Below, piece by piece: positions 54,318 through 63,723 of a DNA stretch of 64,000 nucleotides (positions within the stretch are counted from its first letter, which is position 1; every line of letters starts with the position of its first letter). Below the pieces are notes generated by a model, which was given only the letters and a program-made list of their open reading frames with translations, had not been told where the DNA came from and did not search any database. Location of the stretch: NCBI RefSeq assembly GCF_036492835.1, contig NZ_AP025316.1, forward strand, positions 310,001-374,000, written 5' to 3'. The translations under genes were made by a program, and so were the position numbers. The DNA comes from Fulvitalea axinellae (GTDB lineage Bacteria; Bacteroidota; Bacteroidia; Cytophagales; Cyclobacteriaceae).

Positions 54318-57300
54318 ATGAAGATCTTTACAAAATACCAAAGCCTCGCTTTGATTGTCTTTTGGGCGTTTATTGTCCAAAATGCGTTCGGGTTAAACGC
54401 TACAGAGGCAGAACCTATTATTATGAAAGCCGGTAGCCAGACCGTGCAAGTGTCTGGGCCTGTGTTGTTTTATGATGACGGTGGTTCCAACGGAAAATAT
54501 TCCAACGGATTCAATGGGCAAATTACTTTCACTCCCGCCACAAGTGGCCAGAATATCAAGATCGATTTCAAAGAGTTCAAACTGGGAACTTTCGGCTACG
54601 ACGTTATGAAAATCTACCATGGGGCCGAAGTGAATGATGATGCGTTAGTGGGCGAATTCAATACTGACAAAAAAGCCGGACTGATAAAGTCAACCGCTAC
54701 CGATGGCTCGTTGACTGTGGTTTTTAAAGGCGCCGGTTGGGGAGACACTTATCTTGACCAAGGCTGGAAAGCAGAGGTAAGTGCGTTTACGCCATCGCCT
54801 GTCGCCTTCAAGGACGCTGTGGTTTCACAAGAATTTCCGAAGTATGTCACTAAAGGTCAAAAAGGTGTGAAGCTTTTTAAGGCTACGCTAAACTTTAGCG
54901 GTGAATCGGGCTCGTTGGTTCTGGACAAACTTAATTTTTCGGCTACGGGAAGTACGAACACTTCAAGCGTGACCGAAGCCCGTCTTTATATTTCGGATAA
55001 AGAGGATGGATTTGATGACGCTACCCTTTTTGGAGAGACTGTGAACCCGTTCGCCGAAACATTTTCCTTTTCAGGAAACGTAGAGATCAAGGCCGAAGGG
55101 CAACGTTATTTCTGGCTTGTATGCGACATTTCGGCCGATGCGTCATACGGTGACAAAATAGACGTCTCGCTTGTTTCACTGAAATTTGGGGATAAAACCG
55201 TAGCTATTGAAAACGGCATGGCCGAAGGATTCCGTGAAGTTGCGCCCGGTATGAAAGGCGTGTATACGCTTGATAAAAGTAACGGCGATTTCACCACTTT
55301 CAAAGAACTGGTAGAAGCTTTGGAAGCCCGTGGCTTGGAAGGTCCGGTGACCGTTAATGTCGCTTCTGGGGAGTATGAGGAGTTTGTAGTTTTGCCGGAA
55401 ATTAAAGGCGCATCCGCTCAGAATACGCTTACAATCCGTTCGGCTACGGGCAAAGCGAGAGATGTAAAAATCATTAATAAAGACGCCAGCGCCGACGCCG
55501 ACGGACTTTTTATTATTCACGGCGCCGACTTCCTTACGCTTGAATACCTCACTTTTGAAAGCGTATTGTCTGATCTGAAAGCCGTCGTGTTTATGGACAA
55601 TGTCAGCTGCGACAATGTCTTTCGTAATAATGTGGTTAAAGCTCCTTTGACTGTGGATTACTCAAAGGACATTGGCCTGTTGGAGACAAAAGCCATTAAC
55701 GAAGAAGGAAAAAACAACGATCGCTTTCTCTTGGAAAACAACAAATTTATAGGCGGATATATTGGTCTTGATTTGGGCGGAACGGGCTATGTCAAACTTA
55801 CTAAAGAAACTGGACACAGAATCATAAACAACCGTTTTGAGAACCAGGGATCCAAATCGATTTATTTGAATAATCAGGACGGGGCCCTTGTGGAGAATAA
55901 TTATATTTTCAATAACGCTTCTACAAAACGTGGATTTCAGGGAATGGACCTGTACCGTTGTATTGGTAACTCGGTAATTCGGGGCAACAGGGTTGTTCTT
56001 GAAACAAAAAATGAGGCTATAGGTGTGGAAATGCGACCTGTTTCGGGTTCGGAAACATCACCAGCCAAATTTTATAATAATATGGTTTCGTTGAAATCGG
56101 TAAACGCTTCTTCCGTTGGCGTTTTGCTTGATGACAAATGCGAGTACCTTACCCTCGCTCATAACACGGTTCACATTTATGGAGATACCGAAGGCACGGC
56201 ATTAAAAGTGGAAGGCAGAAGTAATGAAGCGCCGGTAAAAACCTTTGGTATTAATAATATCTGGAATACCGTATCGGGCACGGCTGTTTGGCTTTATAGA
56301 GACGTGTTCGCTGATGATTTCCGTTTTGAAAATAACGCCGTAAACGGTAGTGTCGCTATTGCGAAAATAGGTGATACGGAACATAAAACTATTGGCGAAT
56401 GGAACGCTTTGTCTAATGTGGAATCCAATATTTCCGAAACTATCGAGTTTGTATCCGATAAAAATCTGCAACTGATGAAAACCGGAAACCTGCAGAACGG
56501 AAAACAAGCGACGGGTATCGGTAAAGATATTCACGGCGATTCACGGGCCGATATACCTACCATAGGCGCTGATGAGTACAGGACGCCAGACTTTAACGCT
56601 CCTGAATTCACGGAAGCATTTCCTGCCGTTACGGCGGAGGCTTGGAATTTGGTGATCGCCGATGTGAAATCTACGGAAAATGCCAATCTGTTTGTAGGCG
56701 TTTTGGAAAAAGGGGCGGAAGCTCCCACGTCAGAGGAATTGAAATCTAAAAACGGTTTTGTTTTCGCAATCACTGAGGAACTTACGGCAAATATTGAAGC
56801 CAATGTGGAGTTAAATACTCTTTCCCAAAATACGGAATATGATATTTATTTTCTGCTTGAGGATTATTCAAGAAATAAATCCGACGTGGTAAAGAGAACT
56901 GTCAAAACGCCTTTCAAACCTACCCAAGTCAGTGATTTTGAAACTGAAGCGATAAAGGACGGCGATCTTTTGTCGCAAGGAACTTCGACATTCAGAAATA
57001 TAACGGTTAAAACCGAAAACCCGGATAATAAGAAAAATACCTATGCCTCAATAGCCCAAAACCAAACGGCTACGGTCCGCTTTACTAACACTGTTGACGG
57101 GATTAAGTGCAAAGGTTTTTATTATAAAGGAGGAGCCGTTGAGCTGGCCGTCGTTTCGAAATCGGGAACGTCGGAAAAGGAAAGCCTGCCGGCCATCGAT
57201 TCTTGGACATTTGTGGATATTCGCAAGAAAGGAGATATTCTGGGATTTGATTTGACGACCGCTGATGTGGTGGTGGATATTGACGGAATTCACGGACTTC

Positions 57301-58910
57301 CTCCGGTTCTGACATTAGTTAAACTGGAGACTATCCGTGTAAGCAAAGGCGAGACAATAAACGTTTCACCTGAGGTTACAGGTGGGTTTAAGCCTTATGT
57401 TTATTCGTGGAAAAAGCTCTCCGATAATACCGTTTTCGAGACATCAGGCCTTGGAGACAGTCCAGAGCGCACCGAAATTTACAAACTGACGGTTACCGGC
57501 GATGAGGGTGCGGTGGTTTCGCAATATTTGAGAGCGGAAGTTAGCCGTGAAAGAGAAAGGACCAGTTTTGAGGAATTAGTGTTGGCAAAAGAAAGCTTCT
57601 GGCGTGGCAATCCCGGAGCTACCGGCTATACCCAAGGATTTGTAAGTGGCGGTTATCACTTTTCGAATACTTATATCGAAAACATCAACACTTGGGGCGG
57701 TTTTTCTTATTCCAATAAAACGAATAAGGACGAGTCCGGAGGATTGAATAATCAGTTCACTTCCGTAACCGGAAAAGGTGCTCTTGATACGGATAATTAT
57801 GTAGTGGCTTATACCATCGGCGACCCGTGCGAGATGAAAGTGACGCATTCGCCTGACGGTGACCAGATAGCCGGTATGTATGTCACGAATAACACTTACG
57901 CTTTAAACTCAATGCTTAACGGCGATCAATTTGCCGAGGATAAGTTTGGAGGTGATTCGGGAGACGAACCCGATTGGTTCAAACTGGAAGCGGAAGGTTT
58001 TGATTCAAATGGAAAAAGTACAGGAAAGGCAGAATTCTATCTCGCGGATTTTCGTTTTGAGAATAATGAAAAGGATTATATCGTAAAGGATTGGCGATGG
58101 TTCGATCTTAGTGGATTGGGCAAAGTCAGTAAAGTAAGGTTCCGCCTCACGTCTTCAGATACGGGTAAGAACGGAATGAATACCCCTGCGTATTTTTGCA
58201 TGGATGAGGTGAATAAGCTGGAACAAAAAATCGATTTCCCGGAACCTTCGGCGCTTACCTATGGCGATATGGTGGAGCTTCCCGTCAACTCTTCCGCCAA
58301 TAAAGTCCTTACGTTTTCTTCGTCTGACCCAAGTATTTTGGAAATCGTAAACGGAAAAGCGACTATTAAAAAGGCGGGTACGGTTACGGTTACCGCCAGC
58401 CAAGCCGGTGACAAGGATTATCTGCCGGCAACTGAAGTAACCCGTAATTTTAGTATCGATAAAGCTACGCTTACGGTGTTTGTAGAGAAATTCGAAAAAC
58501 CCAATATCGACTACCATTTTGAAGGATTCGTTTATGACGAAGACGTTAGCGCGCTTAGTGGCCAGCTCACTTACGGTTATGATGATTCCAACGACCTGTT
58601 TTTCTCCGGCTTCACATCCGATAATTATGATATCGCATATAATACGGAAGGATTGACAGTAATCACGGGTATCGGTTCCGATACGCGGATAGCCTTATAT
58701 CCGAATCCCGCTACGGAATTTATCCGTCTTAATATACCCGAAGGGCAATATAGCCTGAAGGTTTATGACCGTGCGGGCAATACCGTATTTGAGAGTTCCG
58801 ACTATTCTGCCGATAGTAAACTGGATGTTCAGAGCCTTACTACAGGGATATATATACTGAAAGCGCAGAATCAGAAAAACACATTTGCTCTCAGATTTTC
58901 TGTGAGATAA
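54318..58910 (+). CDS. B12-riboswitch-controlled secreted multidomain protein with DUF4465-like domain and T9SS tail
   Basis: The open frame extends upstream, but a GTG at 54078 falls in the riboswitch core; ATG 54318 begins a signal peptide (MKIFTKYQSLALIVF..., cut near residue 25), giving 1530 aa. Domains: CUB-like (~37-160, FYDDGGSNGKYSNGFNG), a BNR-associated-like beta domain (~161-310), a right-handed beta-helix (~313-753, many ENNxF/NNRF turns), a fibronectin-like module (~761-868), a PKD-like region (~998-1075), a DUF4465-like domain (~1090-1296, FVSGGYHFSN, WGGFSYSNKTN, DNYVVAY), Ig/MBG-like repeats (~1303-1446) and a T9SS type A tail (~1455-1530, ALYPNPATEFI). DUF4465 proteins recur, as I recall, near Bacteroidota B12 uptake genes. 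A surface cobamide-binding or B12-sparing role is inferred; catalytic activity of the beta-helix is equally possible. Confidence 0.85.
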   Translation: MKIFTKYQSLALIVFWAFIVQNAFGLNATEAEPIIMKAGSQTVQVSGPVLFYDDGGSNGKYSNGFNGQITFTPATSGQNIKIDFKEFKLGTFGYDVMKIYHGAEVNDDALVGEFNTDKKAGLIKSTATDGSLTVVFKGAGWGDTYLDQGWKAEVSAFTPSPVAFKDAVVSQEFPKYVTKGQKGVKLFKATLNFSGESGSLVLDKLNFSATGSTNTSSVTEARLYISDKEDGFDDATLFGETVNPFAETFSFSGNVEIKAEGQRYFWLVCDISADASYGDKIDVSLVSLKFGDKTVAIENGMAEGFREVAPGMKGVYTLDKSNGDFTTFKELVEALEARGLEGPVTVNVASGEYEEFVVLPEIKGASAQNTLTIRSATGKARDVKIINKDASADADGLFIIHGADFLTLEYLTFESVLSDLKAVVFMDNVSCDNVFRNNVVKAPLTVDYSKDIGLLETKAINEEGKNNDRFLLENNKFIGGYIGLDLGGTGYVKLTKETGHRIINNRFENQGSKSIYLNNQDGALVENNYIFNNASTKRGFQGMDLYRCIGNSVIRGNRVVLETKNEAIGVEMRPVSGSETSPAKFYNNMVSLKSVNASSVGVLLDDKCEYLTLAHNTVHIYGDTEGTALKVEGRSNEAPVKTFGINNIWNTVSGTAVWLYRDVFADDFRFENNAVNGSVAIAKIGDTEHKTIGEWNALSNVESNISETIEFVSDKNLQLMKTGNLQNGKQATGIGKDIHGDSRADIPTIGADEYRTPDFNAPEFTEAFPAVTAEAWNLVIADVKSTENANLFVGVLEKGAEAPTSEELKSKNGFVFAITEELTANIEANVELNTLSQNTEYDIYFLLEDYSRNKSDVVKRTVKTPFKPTQVSDFETEAIKDGDLLSQGTSTFRNITVKTENPDNKKNTYASIAQNQTATVRFTNTVDGIKCKGFYYKGGAVELAVVSKSGTSEKESLPAIDSWTFVDIRKKGDILGFDLTTADVVVDIDGIHGLPPVLTLVKLETIRVSKGETINVSPEVTGGFKPYVYSWKKLSDNTVFETSGLGDSPERTEIYKLTVTGDEGAVVSQYLRAEVSRERERTSFEELVLAKESFWRGNPGATGYTQGFVSGGYHFSNTYIENINTWGGFSYSNKTNKDESGGLNNQFTSVTGKGALDTDNYVVAYTIGDPCEMKVTHSPDGDQIAGMYVTNNTYALNSMLNGDQFAEDKFGGDSGDEPDWFKLEAEGFDSNGKSTGKAEFYLADFRFENNEKDYIVKDWRWFDLSGLGKVSKVRFRLTSSDTGKNGMNTPAYFCMDEVNKLEQKIDFPEPSALTYGDMVELPVNSSANKVLTFSSSDPSILEIVNGKATIKKAGTVTVTASQAGDKDYLPATEVTRNFSIDKATLTVFVEKFEKPNIDYHFEGFVYDEDVSALSGQLTYGYDDSNDLFFSGFTSDNYDIAYNTEGLTVITGIGSDTRIALYPNPATEFIRLNIPEGQYSLKVYDRAGNTVFESSDYSADSKLDVQSLTTGIYILKAQNQKNTFALRFSVR

Positions 58911-59289
58911 ATTATTATTTGTCAATCAGTAACGATTGATAATTTTTTGAAATAGGTATTATAATCGAATTGTTAGGTATTAACAAAATCAAGAAAGAGA
59001 TAGGCGTAGTCCTGTCTCTTTTTTTGTTACCGATAATCATAGGTTAAATGTTTTGAAAGGGTGAATCCAAAATATTAATCCATAAGATAAAGTATCGCCA
59101 AGCAGTCGCATTATTCTAGACACTTTACTTTGTACTATTTAGAGTGGCAAATGGAGGGGAAGATATTAAGATGCCGTCTTTTGGATAAGGACTACAGCGA
59201 AGAATATGCGCGCGACAGGGAATCGGCCGATGTTTTTCGGTTGAATTTTTTGATTCTTGGCCTAGTCCGTTTTGACATGATTTATAGTA
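58911..59289. other. Intergenic region after the B12-controlled gene
   Basis: About 380 bp. It contains the terminator at 58994-59025. A short frame from 59130 overlaps the next gene and has no support. Confidence 0.5.
58994..59025 (+). terminator. Intrinsic terminator after the 1530-aa gene
   Basis: An 11-bp stem (AAAGAGATAGG with CCTGTCTCTTT, one T-G pair, 6-nt loop) is followed by a T-run, 84 bp after the stop codon. Confidence 0.85.
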
Positions 59290-62142
59290 ATGGATTTTTA
59301 TTTCACCGGCATGTACAGAATAGCGAGTTTAGTTTTTATAATATGTTTTGGCTTTGGGGCTGGAGCCTTTGGGCAATCCGGCAAGGATATTCAGCGTATC
59401 CGAAAAGAGGCTCTGGAAGCTTTTAAGCCTAGGTTTACGGTTTTTTATCGGACTTCGAATCCCAAAATGTCGCTCCGTCCCAGCAAATATGTGGACGGTT
59501 ATGGTATCCCGACTTGGATGTCTACCCAAGGCGACGAAAACCTAAGGGACGGCGGAAGGAGCGCCAGTCATTACGGTGACGGTTTCGATTCCAGAATATT
59601 GGAAGCCAAGATGGATAAGCGTACGGCTAACAGCTATCTGTCGGCCAAGGGCGTGGATGTTAAAGGGAAAGTACGAACCGAAGATGGAACGGTTTATTGG
59701 ACTTTCCCGGAACATGAGTTGTTCCGGTTGGAAGCTAAAGTGTCTGAAAACGAGGACGGAACTTTGGGCTTGAGGTTTAAGCTTCACCCCAAAAAGGACG
59801 GTTACTACTCGGTGGCGTATACAGGCGCACCGTCTTATGCGCTTAAGGCCGTGGACGAGATTTGGCAACCGATGATTTGGAGCGAGAAGCGGTTTCCGAA
59901 TGGTCCGCATATGACGTTGGCATTCCGGGCGCCTTTACCGACGACACTGGTTGAGCGAAAGGGCATAACATACGGCGTTTTGGCCCATCCCGACGAGTTT
60001 CCTTTTGATCCTTTGCCTACGGTGTCGAACAGCAGGTTTGGCATAGCGGTCCGAAACGCCGAAGGAAAGGCGCAGGCCCAACTGTTCGCCCCGGTGATGG
60101 GCGGTACGGGTTCGAAGATGGCCAAAGGCGAGGATTTCGAATTCTCCGTTGTATTGGCCGCTCTTCCGGGAGATTTGACTGAGGCTTATGAGAGCCTGGC
60201 CCGTAACCATTACGGTTTTAGGGATTATAGGCGCAACAGTATTTCCTCGCTCAACAAGACGCTGGACCGTATGGTCAATTACGCCAATTCATCGTTTAGC
60301 CAGTTTGTCGATTCTCTGAAAGGTTTCGGTTATTCCACCGACGTGCCGGGCGCTGTGAAAAACGTTTCGAGTCTGAACGCTTTGGAAATGGCCATGGTGC
60401 AGGACAATCCCGATATGTTTTGGGAAAAGGCGTATCCGATGGTGGAGTATATGCTGTCAAGGGAAAAATTTCTGTTTAGCCTGGATCCGAAACAAAAGAA
60501 CCAACACCCGTCGAGGCGGTTGCTTGGGCCTGTGGCGCCGGTATCTGAGTTGGTGGCTTTGCATGATATCTTCGGCGGGGAAAACCCGTTTCTGATTCAG
60601 ATGGCCGAAGAGAACTTTTTGAAAACAAGGGTTAAAAACCTGGATGTGGCCGAGCGCGAGGATAACTGGATTAACGCGCTGTTCCTTTATAAATCGACCA
60701 AAGACGAGAAATATCTGACGAAAGCGAAATCAGGTGCCGACCAATACCTTAGGAATAGAGTGGAAAGAAAGCAAACCGATTTTAATGACGAATACGGCAA
60801 GAGTTTCTTTTTTTGGATCGACTTTACCAACCGGTGGATAGAACTGGTGGAACTTTATGAACTGACGGGCGAAGAGCGTTATCTGGAAGCCGCCCGTGAA
60901 GGCGCGCGGCGCTACGCGCTGATGTGTTGGATGGCTCCGAAAATACCCGAAGGCGATATTTTGGTAAACAAAGGAGGGAAAGCCCCGGCCTATTGGTATT
61001 TGAAATCGAAAGGGCATGAGCAGATGAGCGTACCGGAAACCAATGTACCGGCTTGGCGTATGTCGGAGATTGGCCTTACTTCGGAATCGTCGGGAACATG
61101 CTCCGGACACCGGGCTGTTTTTATGGCCAACTTCGCCCCGTGGATGTTGCGTTTGGGCAAATATTGCAATGATGATTTCCTGATGGAGATCGCCAAGGCG
61201 GCGGTAATCGGTCGTTATCGCAACTTTCCGGGTTATCATATCAACACCGCCCGCACAAACGCCTATGAGTCGGCGGACTATCCGCTTAGGGCGCACAAAA
61301 AGCTGAGCGTAAATTCGTTCCACTATAACCATATTCTTCCGATGGCCTCTATGCTTTTGGATTATCTGGTGACGGACGTATGGGCCAGGTCCAATGGTGA
61401 GATCAGTTTCCCGTCGACCTATATCGAGGGTTACGCCTATATGAAAAACAAGTTTTACGGACATGAGGAAGGGCGGTTTTATTCCGAAAAAGGTGTACGC
61501 CTCTGGATGCCGGAAGGACTTTTGGAAATCGATAATGTTGAGCTGAATTATATAGCGGGACGTAAAGAAGGCAAACTGTTTTTGGCCTTTAGCAACCAAA
61601 GTCCGGAGGACGTAAAAACTACCGTAAGGATCAACCCCGTATTGGTGCGCCATCTGGAAAAAAGTGGCTATACCGTATACACGGACAATAAATTGACACA
61701 AGAGAAGAAGAGTCTGGGCCGCGCCGGCTTTACGGTAAACGTGAAAGCGAAGGGCCTAACGGCTATAGTGATCGAAGGTGTGGATTTCAAATCGGAATTG
61801 CAGAACAAACTATCTCAAGAAACAAACCTGACGGCGGACAACACCGAGTATAAATCCTTGGAATTTGGCGGAGCGAAAGCCATGCTTTTCAAATTGGGCG
61901 GATTTGCCCCGAGAGCCTATATCTACCTCAGCGATGACGATAGCCAGTACTCTTCCGTGAATTTGCATTATAAAAAGCCAAACGGAAAAACCGTGACGAT
62001 CAAAGACGCTATCTACCCCTTTGAATTTACGGTGGAATTGGATACCGAGTCTCCCGTTCCCGAGTTTTGGTTTAGCGCTACGGATAAAGCTGGTAAGCGT
62101 GACGTTTCTAAGAAGTTTTCTTTTGGTGGTGTGGTGAATTGA
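59290..62142 (+). CDS. Large secreted protein, possible polysaccharide-degrading enzyme
   Basis: A 950-aa protein with an N-terminal signal peptide; ATG 59311 (MYRIASLVFIICFGFGAGAFGQ) is a plausible alternative start. Residues ~30-300 look beta-rich, ~310-720 strongly alpha-helical with paired-helix spacing (for example EDNWINALFLYKSTKDEKYL, ELYELTGEERYLEAAREGARRYAL) as in alpha/alpha-toroid glycosidases or polysaccharide lyases, and ~730-950 are beta-rich again. Candidate polar residues include YHINTARTNAYESADYP (~650) and NSFHYNHILPM (~675). No family can be named with confidence. The convergent sulfatase suggests a sulfated polysaccharide substrate. No T9SS tail is evident. Confidence 0.7.
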   Translation: MDFYFTGMYRIASLVFIICFGFGAGAFGQSGKDIQRIRKEALEAFKPRFTVFYRTSNPKMSLRPSKYVDGYGIPTWMSTQGDENLRDGGRSASHYGDGFDSRILEAKMDKRTANSYLSAKGVDVKGKVRTEDGTVYWTFPEHELFRLEAKVSENEDGTLGLRFKLHPKKDGYYSVAYTGAPSYALKAVDEIWQPMIWSEKRFPNGPHMTLAFRAPLPTTLVERKGITYGVLAHPDEFPFDPLPTVSNSRFGIAVRNAEGKAQAQLFAPVMGGTGSKMAKGEDFEFSVVLAALPGDLTEAYESLARNHYGFRDYRRNSISSLNKTLDRMVNYANSSFSQFVDSLKGFGYSTDVPGAVKNVSSLNALEMAMVQDNPDMFWEKAYPMVEYMLSREKFLFSLDPKQKNQHPSRRLLGPVAPVSELVALHDIFGGENPFLIQMAEENFLKTRVKNLDVAEREDNWINALFLYKSTKDEKYLTKAKSGADQYLRNRVERKQTDFNDEYGKSFFFWIDFTNRWIELVELYELTGEERYLEAAREGARRYALMCWMAPKIPEGDILVNKGGKAPAYWYLKSKGHEQMSVPETNVPAWRMSEIGLTSESSGTCSGHRAVFMANFAPWMLRLGKYCNDDFLMEIAKAAVIGRYRNFPGYHINTARTNAYESADYPLRAHKKLSVNSFHYNHILPMASMLLDYLVTDVWARSNGEISFPSTYIEGYAYMKNKFYGHEEGRFYSEKGVRLWMPEGLLEIDNVELNYIAGRKEGKLFLAFSNQSPEDVKTTVRINPVLVRHLEKSGYTVYTDNKLTQEKKSLGRAGFTVNVKAKGLTAIVIEGVDFKSELQNKLSQETNLTADNTEYKSLEFGGAKAMLFKLGGFAPRAYIYLSDDDSQYSSVNLHYKKPNGKTVTIKDAIYPFEFTVELDTESPVPEFWFSATDKAGKRDVSKKFSFGGVVN

Positions 62143-62200
62143 TTGTCTCTTCAAAAAATATTTATGATAAAGGGATTCGCTGTGACAATAGCCCTTTAAA

Positions 62201-62233
62201 AACAGTAGCCCCTTTTAATGAGGGGCTATTGTT
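62201..62233 (-). terminator. Terminator between convergent genes, sulfatase side
   Basis: A 12-bp stem with one mismatch (AACAGTAGCCCC with GGGGCTATTGTT, 9-nt loop). On the minus strand it is followed by a short T-run, so it mainly serves the sulfatase gene. Confidence 0.7.
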
Positions 62234-62262
62234 AGTTGCTGAATATCGAGATTATTATTTCC

Positions 62263-63723
62263 TTAAAGCCCCTTAACAGCCTCTTTCCGTTCTTGCACTT
62301 TACGGATAAAGTAATCGTTGACTTTAAAATTAGTATACACCGATAATTCGGCCTGCTGGGCGGGGATATGCTTTTCCAGCCTTTTAAGCGTTTGGGCGTA
62401 GTCGGGTTCTTGGGCTACGTTTTTCCACTCGTTCGGATCTTTTTTGTGATCGTAGAGTTCGGAAGAGCCGTCTTCGTAGCGGATGAGTTTGTAACGCTCG
62501 TCAGTTATGGCTGTGTTGCCTTTTCCGTAAGAGGTTATGGCTACGTGGTTCCAATTTTTGCTTTTCGGTTTTTTCAATAAAGGAACCAGTGAATGCCCTT
62601 CGTTTTGCCTGTTCTCCGGAAGTCCGCAGAGTTCTACCAGAGTGGGGTACATGTCGAGGAGCTGTACCGGTTTGTCGGATGTCGCTCCATGTTTTGCCTG
62701 TCTAGGGGCTTTGAATATCAGTACTGTTTTGGTGTCGAGGTTCCAAAGGGCTTGTTTGGCGAAGCGGTTTTTCTCTCCCAAATGGTAGCCGTGGTCCGAC
62801 CAAAGTACCACAATTGTATTGTCGGCGTAGGGGCTTTCCTCCAGCGCGTCGAGGACTTTGCCGATTTGAGCGTCCACAAAGCTGATGCAGGCCAGGTAGG
62901 CTTGGACGGCTTTTTTCCATTGGCCTTCCTTTTTCATCCACTCGGTGGTGGGCATCATCGGCACGTCGGCTACGCGCCTGCCGAACGGAGGCACGTCTTC
63001 TTGATCGTTTTTCAGATATGGCGGAACGATCACCTTGTCGAGCGGAAACCGGTCGAACCATTTTTGGGGAACGTACCAGGGCACGTGCGGACGTACGAAG
63101 CCAACGCCCAAAAAGAACGGTTTCTCATGACTTTCCCGAAGCTTGGCAGTTGCCCAGCGGGCGGATTTGAAATCCGGCATTTGTTCGTCCTTTTCCGGAA
63201 AGGCTCCCCAGTCCGTTTGGGTGTTGCCCTTTTTATCTTCGAACCAAGCGGGGTTATAATTGAAACGCTTAGCGGGTTTTGGACCGAATTTTTCAAAAAC
63301 GCCACCATATTCCTGAAAGGCGCCGGCCTTGTCGCCATTGTGGAAAAGCTTGCCCACAGCCATGGTTTTGTAGCCGTTTTGCTCAAAATATTCCGGCAGG
63401 AAAGTGGACGGTGCCGCGCTTCCTTTTTGAATGTCCTTGTCGTTGAGTTGCAGGTAATTTCCGGAAGTGGCGGGTTGTAAACCGGTCATAATGGACGCTC
63501 TGGAAGGTCCGCAAATCGGGGCTTGGCAGTGTGCGTTCCGGAATAAGACTCCACTTTTGGCAAGCCGATCGATATTTGGCGTGTGAGCCTGCGGGTGCCC
63601 TTTCATTACGCCAATCCAATCGTTCAGGTCGTCCACGGCGATAAACAAAACGTTCGGTCGTTTCTGTGCCCATACAGTGGCGGGAAACAGCAGGGCGAAA
63701 AAAGTCAGAATTTTTCTTATCAT
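62263..63723 (-). CDS. Type I sulfatase, iduronate-2-sulfatase-like
   Basis: A 486-aa exported sulfatase (signal peptide MIRKILTFFALLFPATVWAQ). The formylglycine motif C-x-P-S-R is present as Cys71-Gly-Pro-Ser-Arg, and the calcium ligands Asp31-Asp32 lie in AVDDLNDW. Downstream motifs GVGFVRPHVPW and LWSDHGYHLGEKNRFAKQALW fit the iduronate-2-sulfatase-like (S1_7-like) branch. It would remove sulfate esters from a sulfated glycan in the periplasm after Cys oxidation by a formylglycine-generating enzyme, not encoded here. Convergent with the 950-aa secreted protein. The sequence is full-length, with no damage seen. Confidence 0.93.
   Translation of the reverse strand: MIRKILTFFALLFPATVWAQKRPNVLFIAVDDLNDWIGVMKGHPQAHTPNIDRLAKSGVLFRNAHCQAPICGPSRASIMTGLQPATSGNYLQLNDKDIQKGSAAPSTFLPEYFEQNGYKTMAVGKLFHNGDKAGAFQEYGGVFEKFGPKPAKRFNYNPAWFEDKKGNTQTDWGAFPEKDEQMPDFKSARWATAKLRESHEKPFFLGVGFVRPHVPWYVPQKWFDRFPLDKVIVPPYLKNDQEDVPPFGRRVADVPMMPTTEWMKKEGQWKKAVQAYLACISFVDAQIGKVLDALEESPYADNTIVVLWSDHGYHLGEKNRFAKQALWNLDTKTVLIFKAPRQAKHGATSDKPVQLLDMYPTLVELCGLPENRQNEGHSLVPLLKKPKSKNWNHVAITSYGKGNTAITDERYKLIRYEDGSSELYDHKKDPNEWKNVAQEPDYAQTLKRLEKHIPAQQAELSVYTNFKVNDYFIRKVQERKEAVKGL

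Noticed and set aside
59130-59426. 98-aa frame before the 950-aa gene
   Set aside because: It overlaps the signal peptide region of the real gene in another frame and has no features of its own.
60730-61701. 323-aa frame antisense to the 950-aa gene
   Set aside because: Fully inside a well-supported secreted protein and without any domain.
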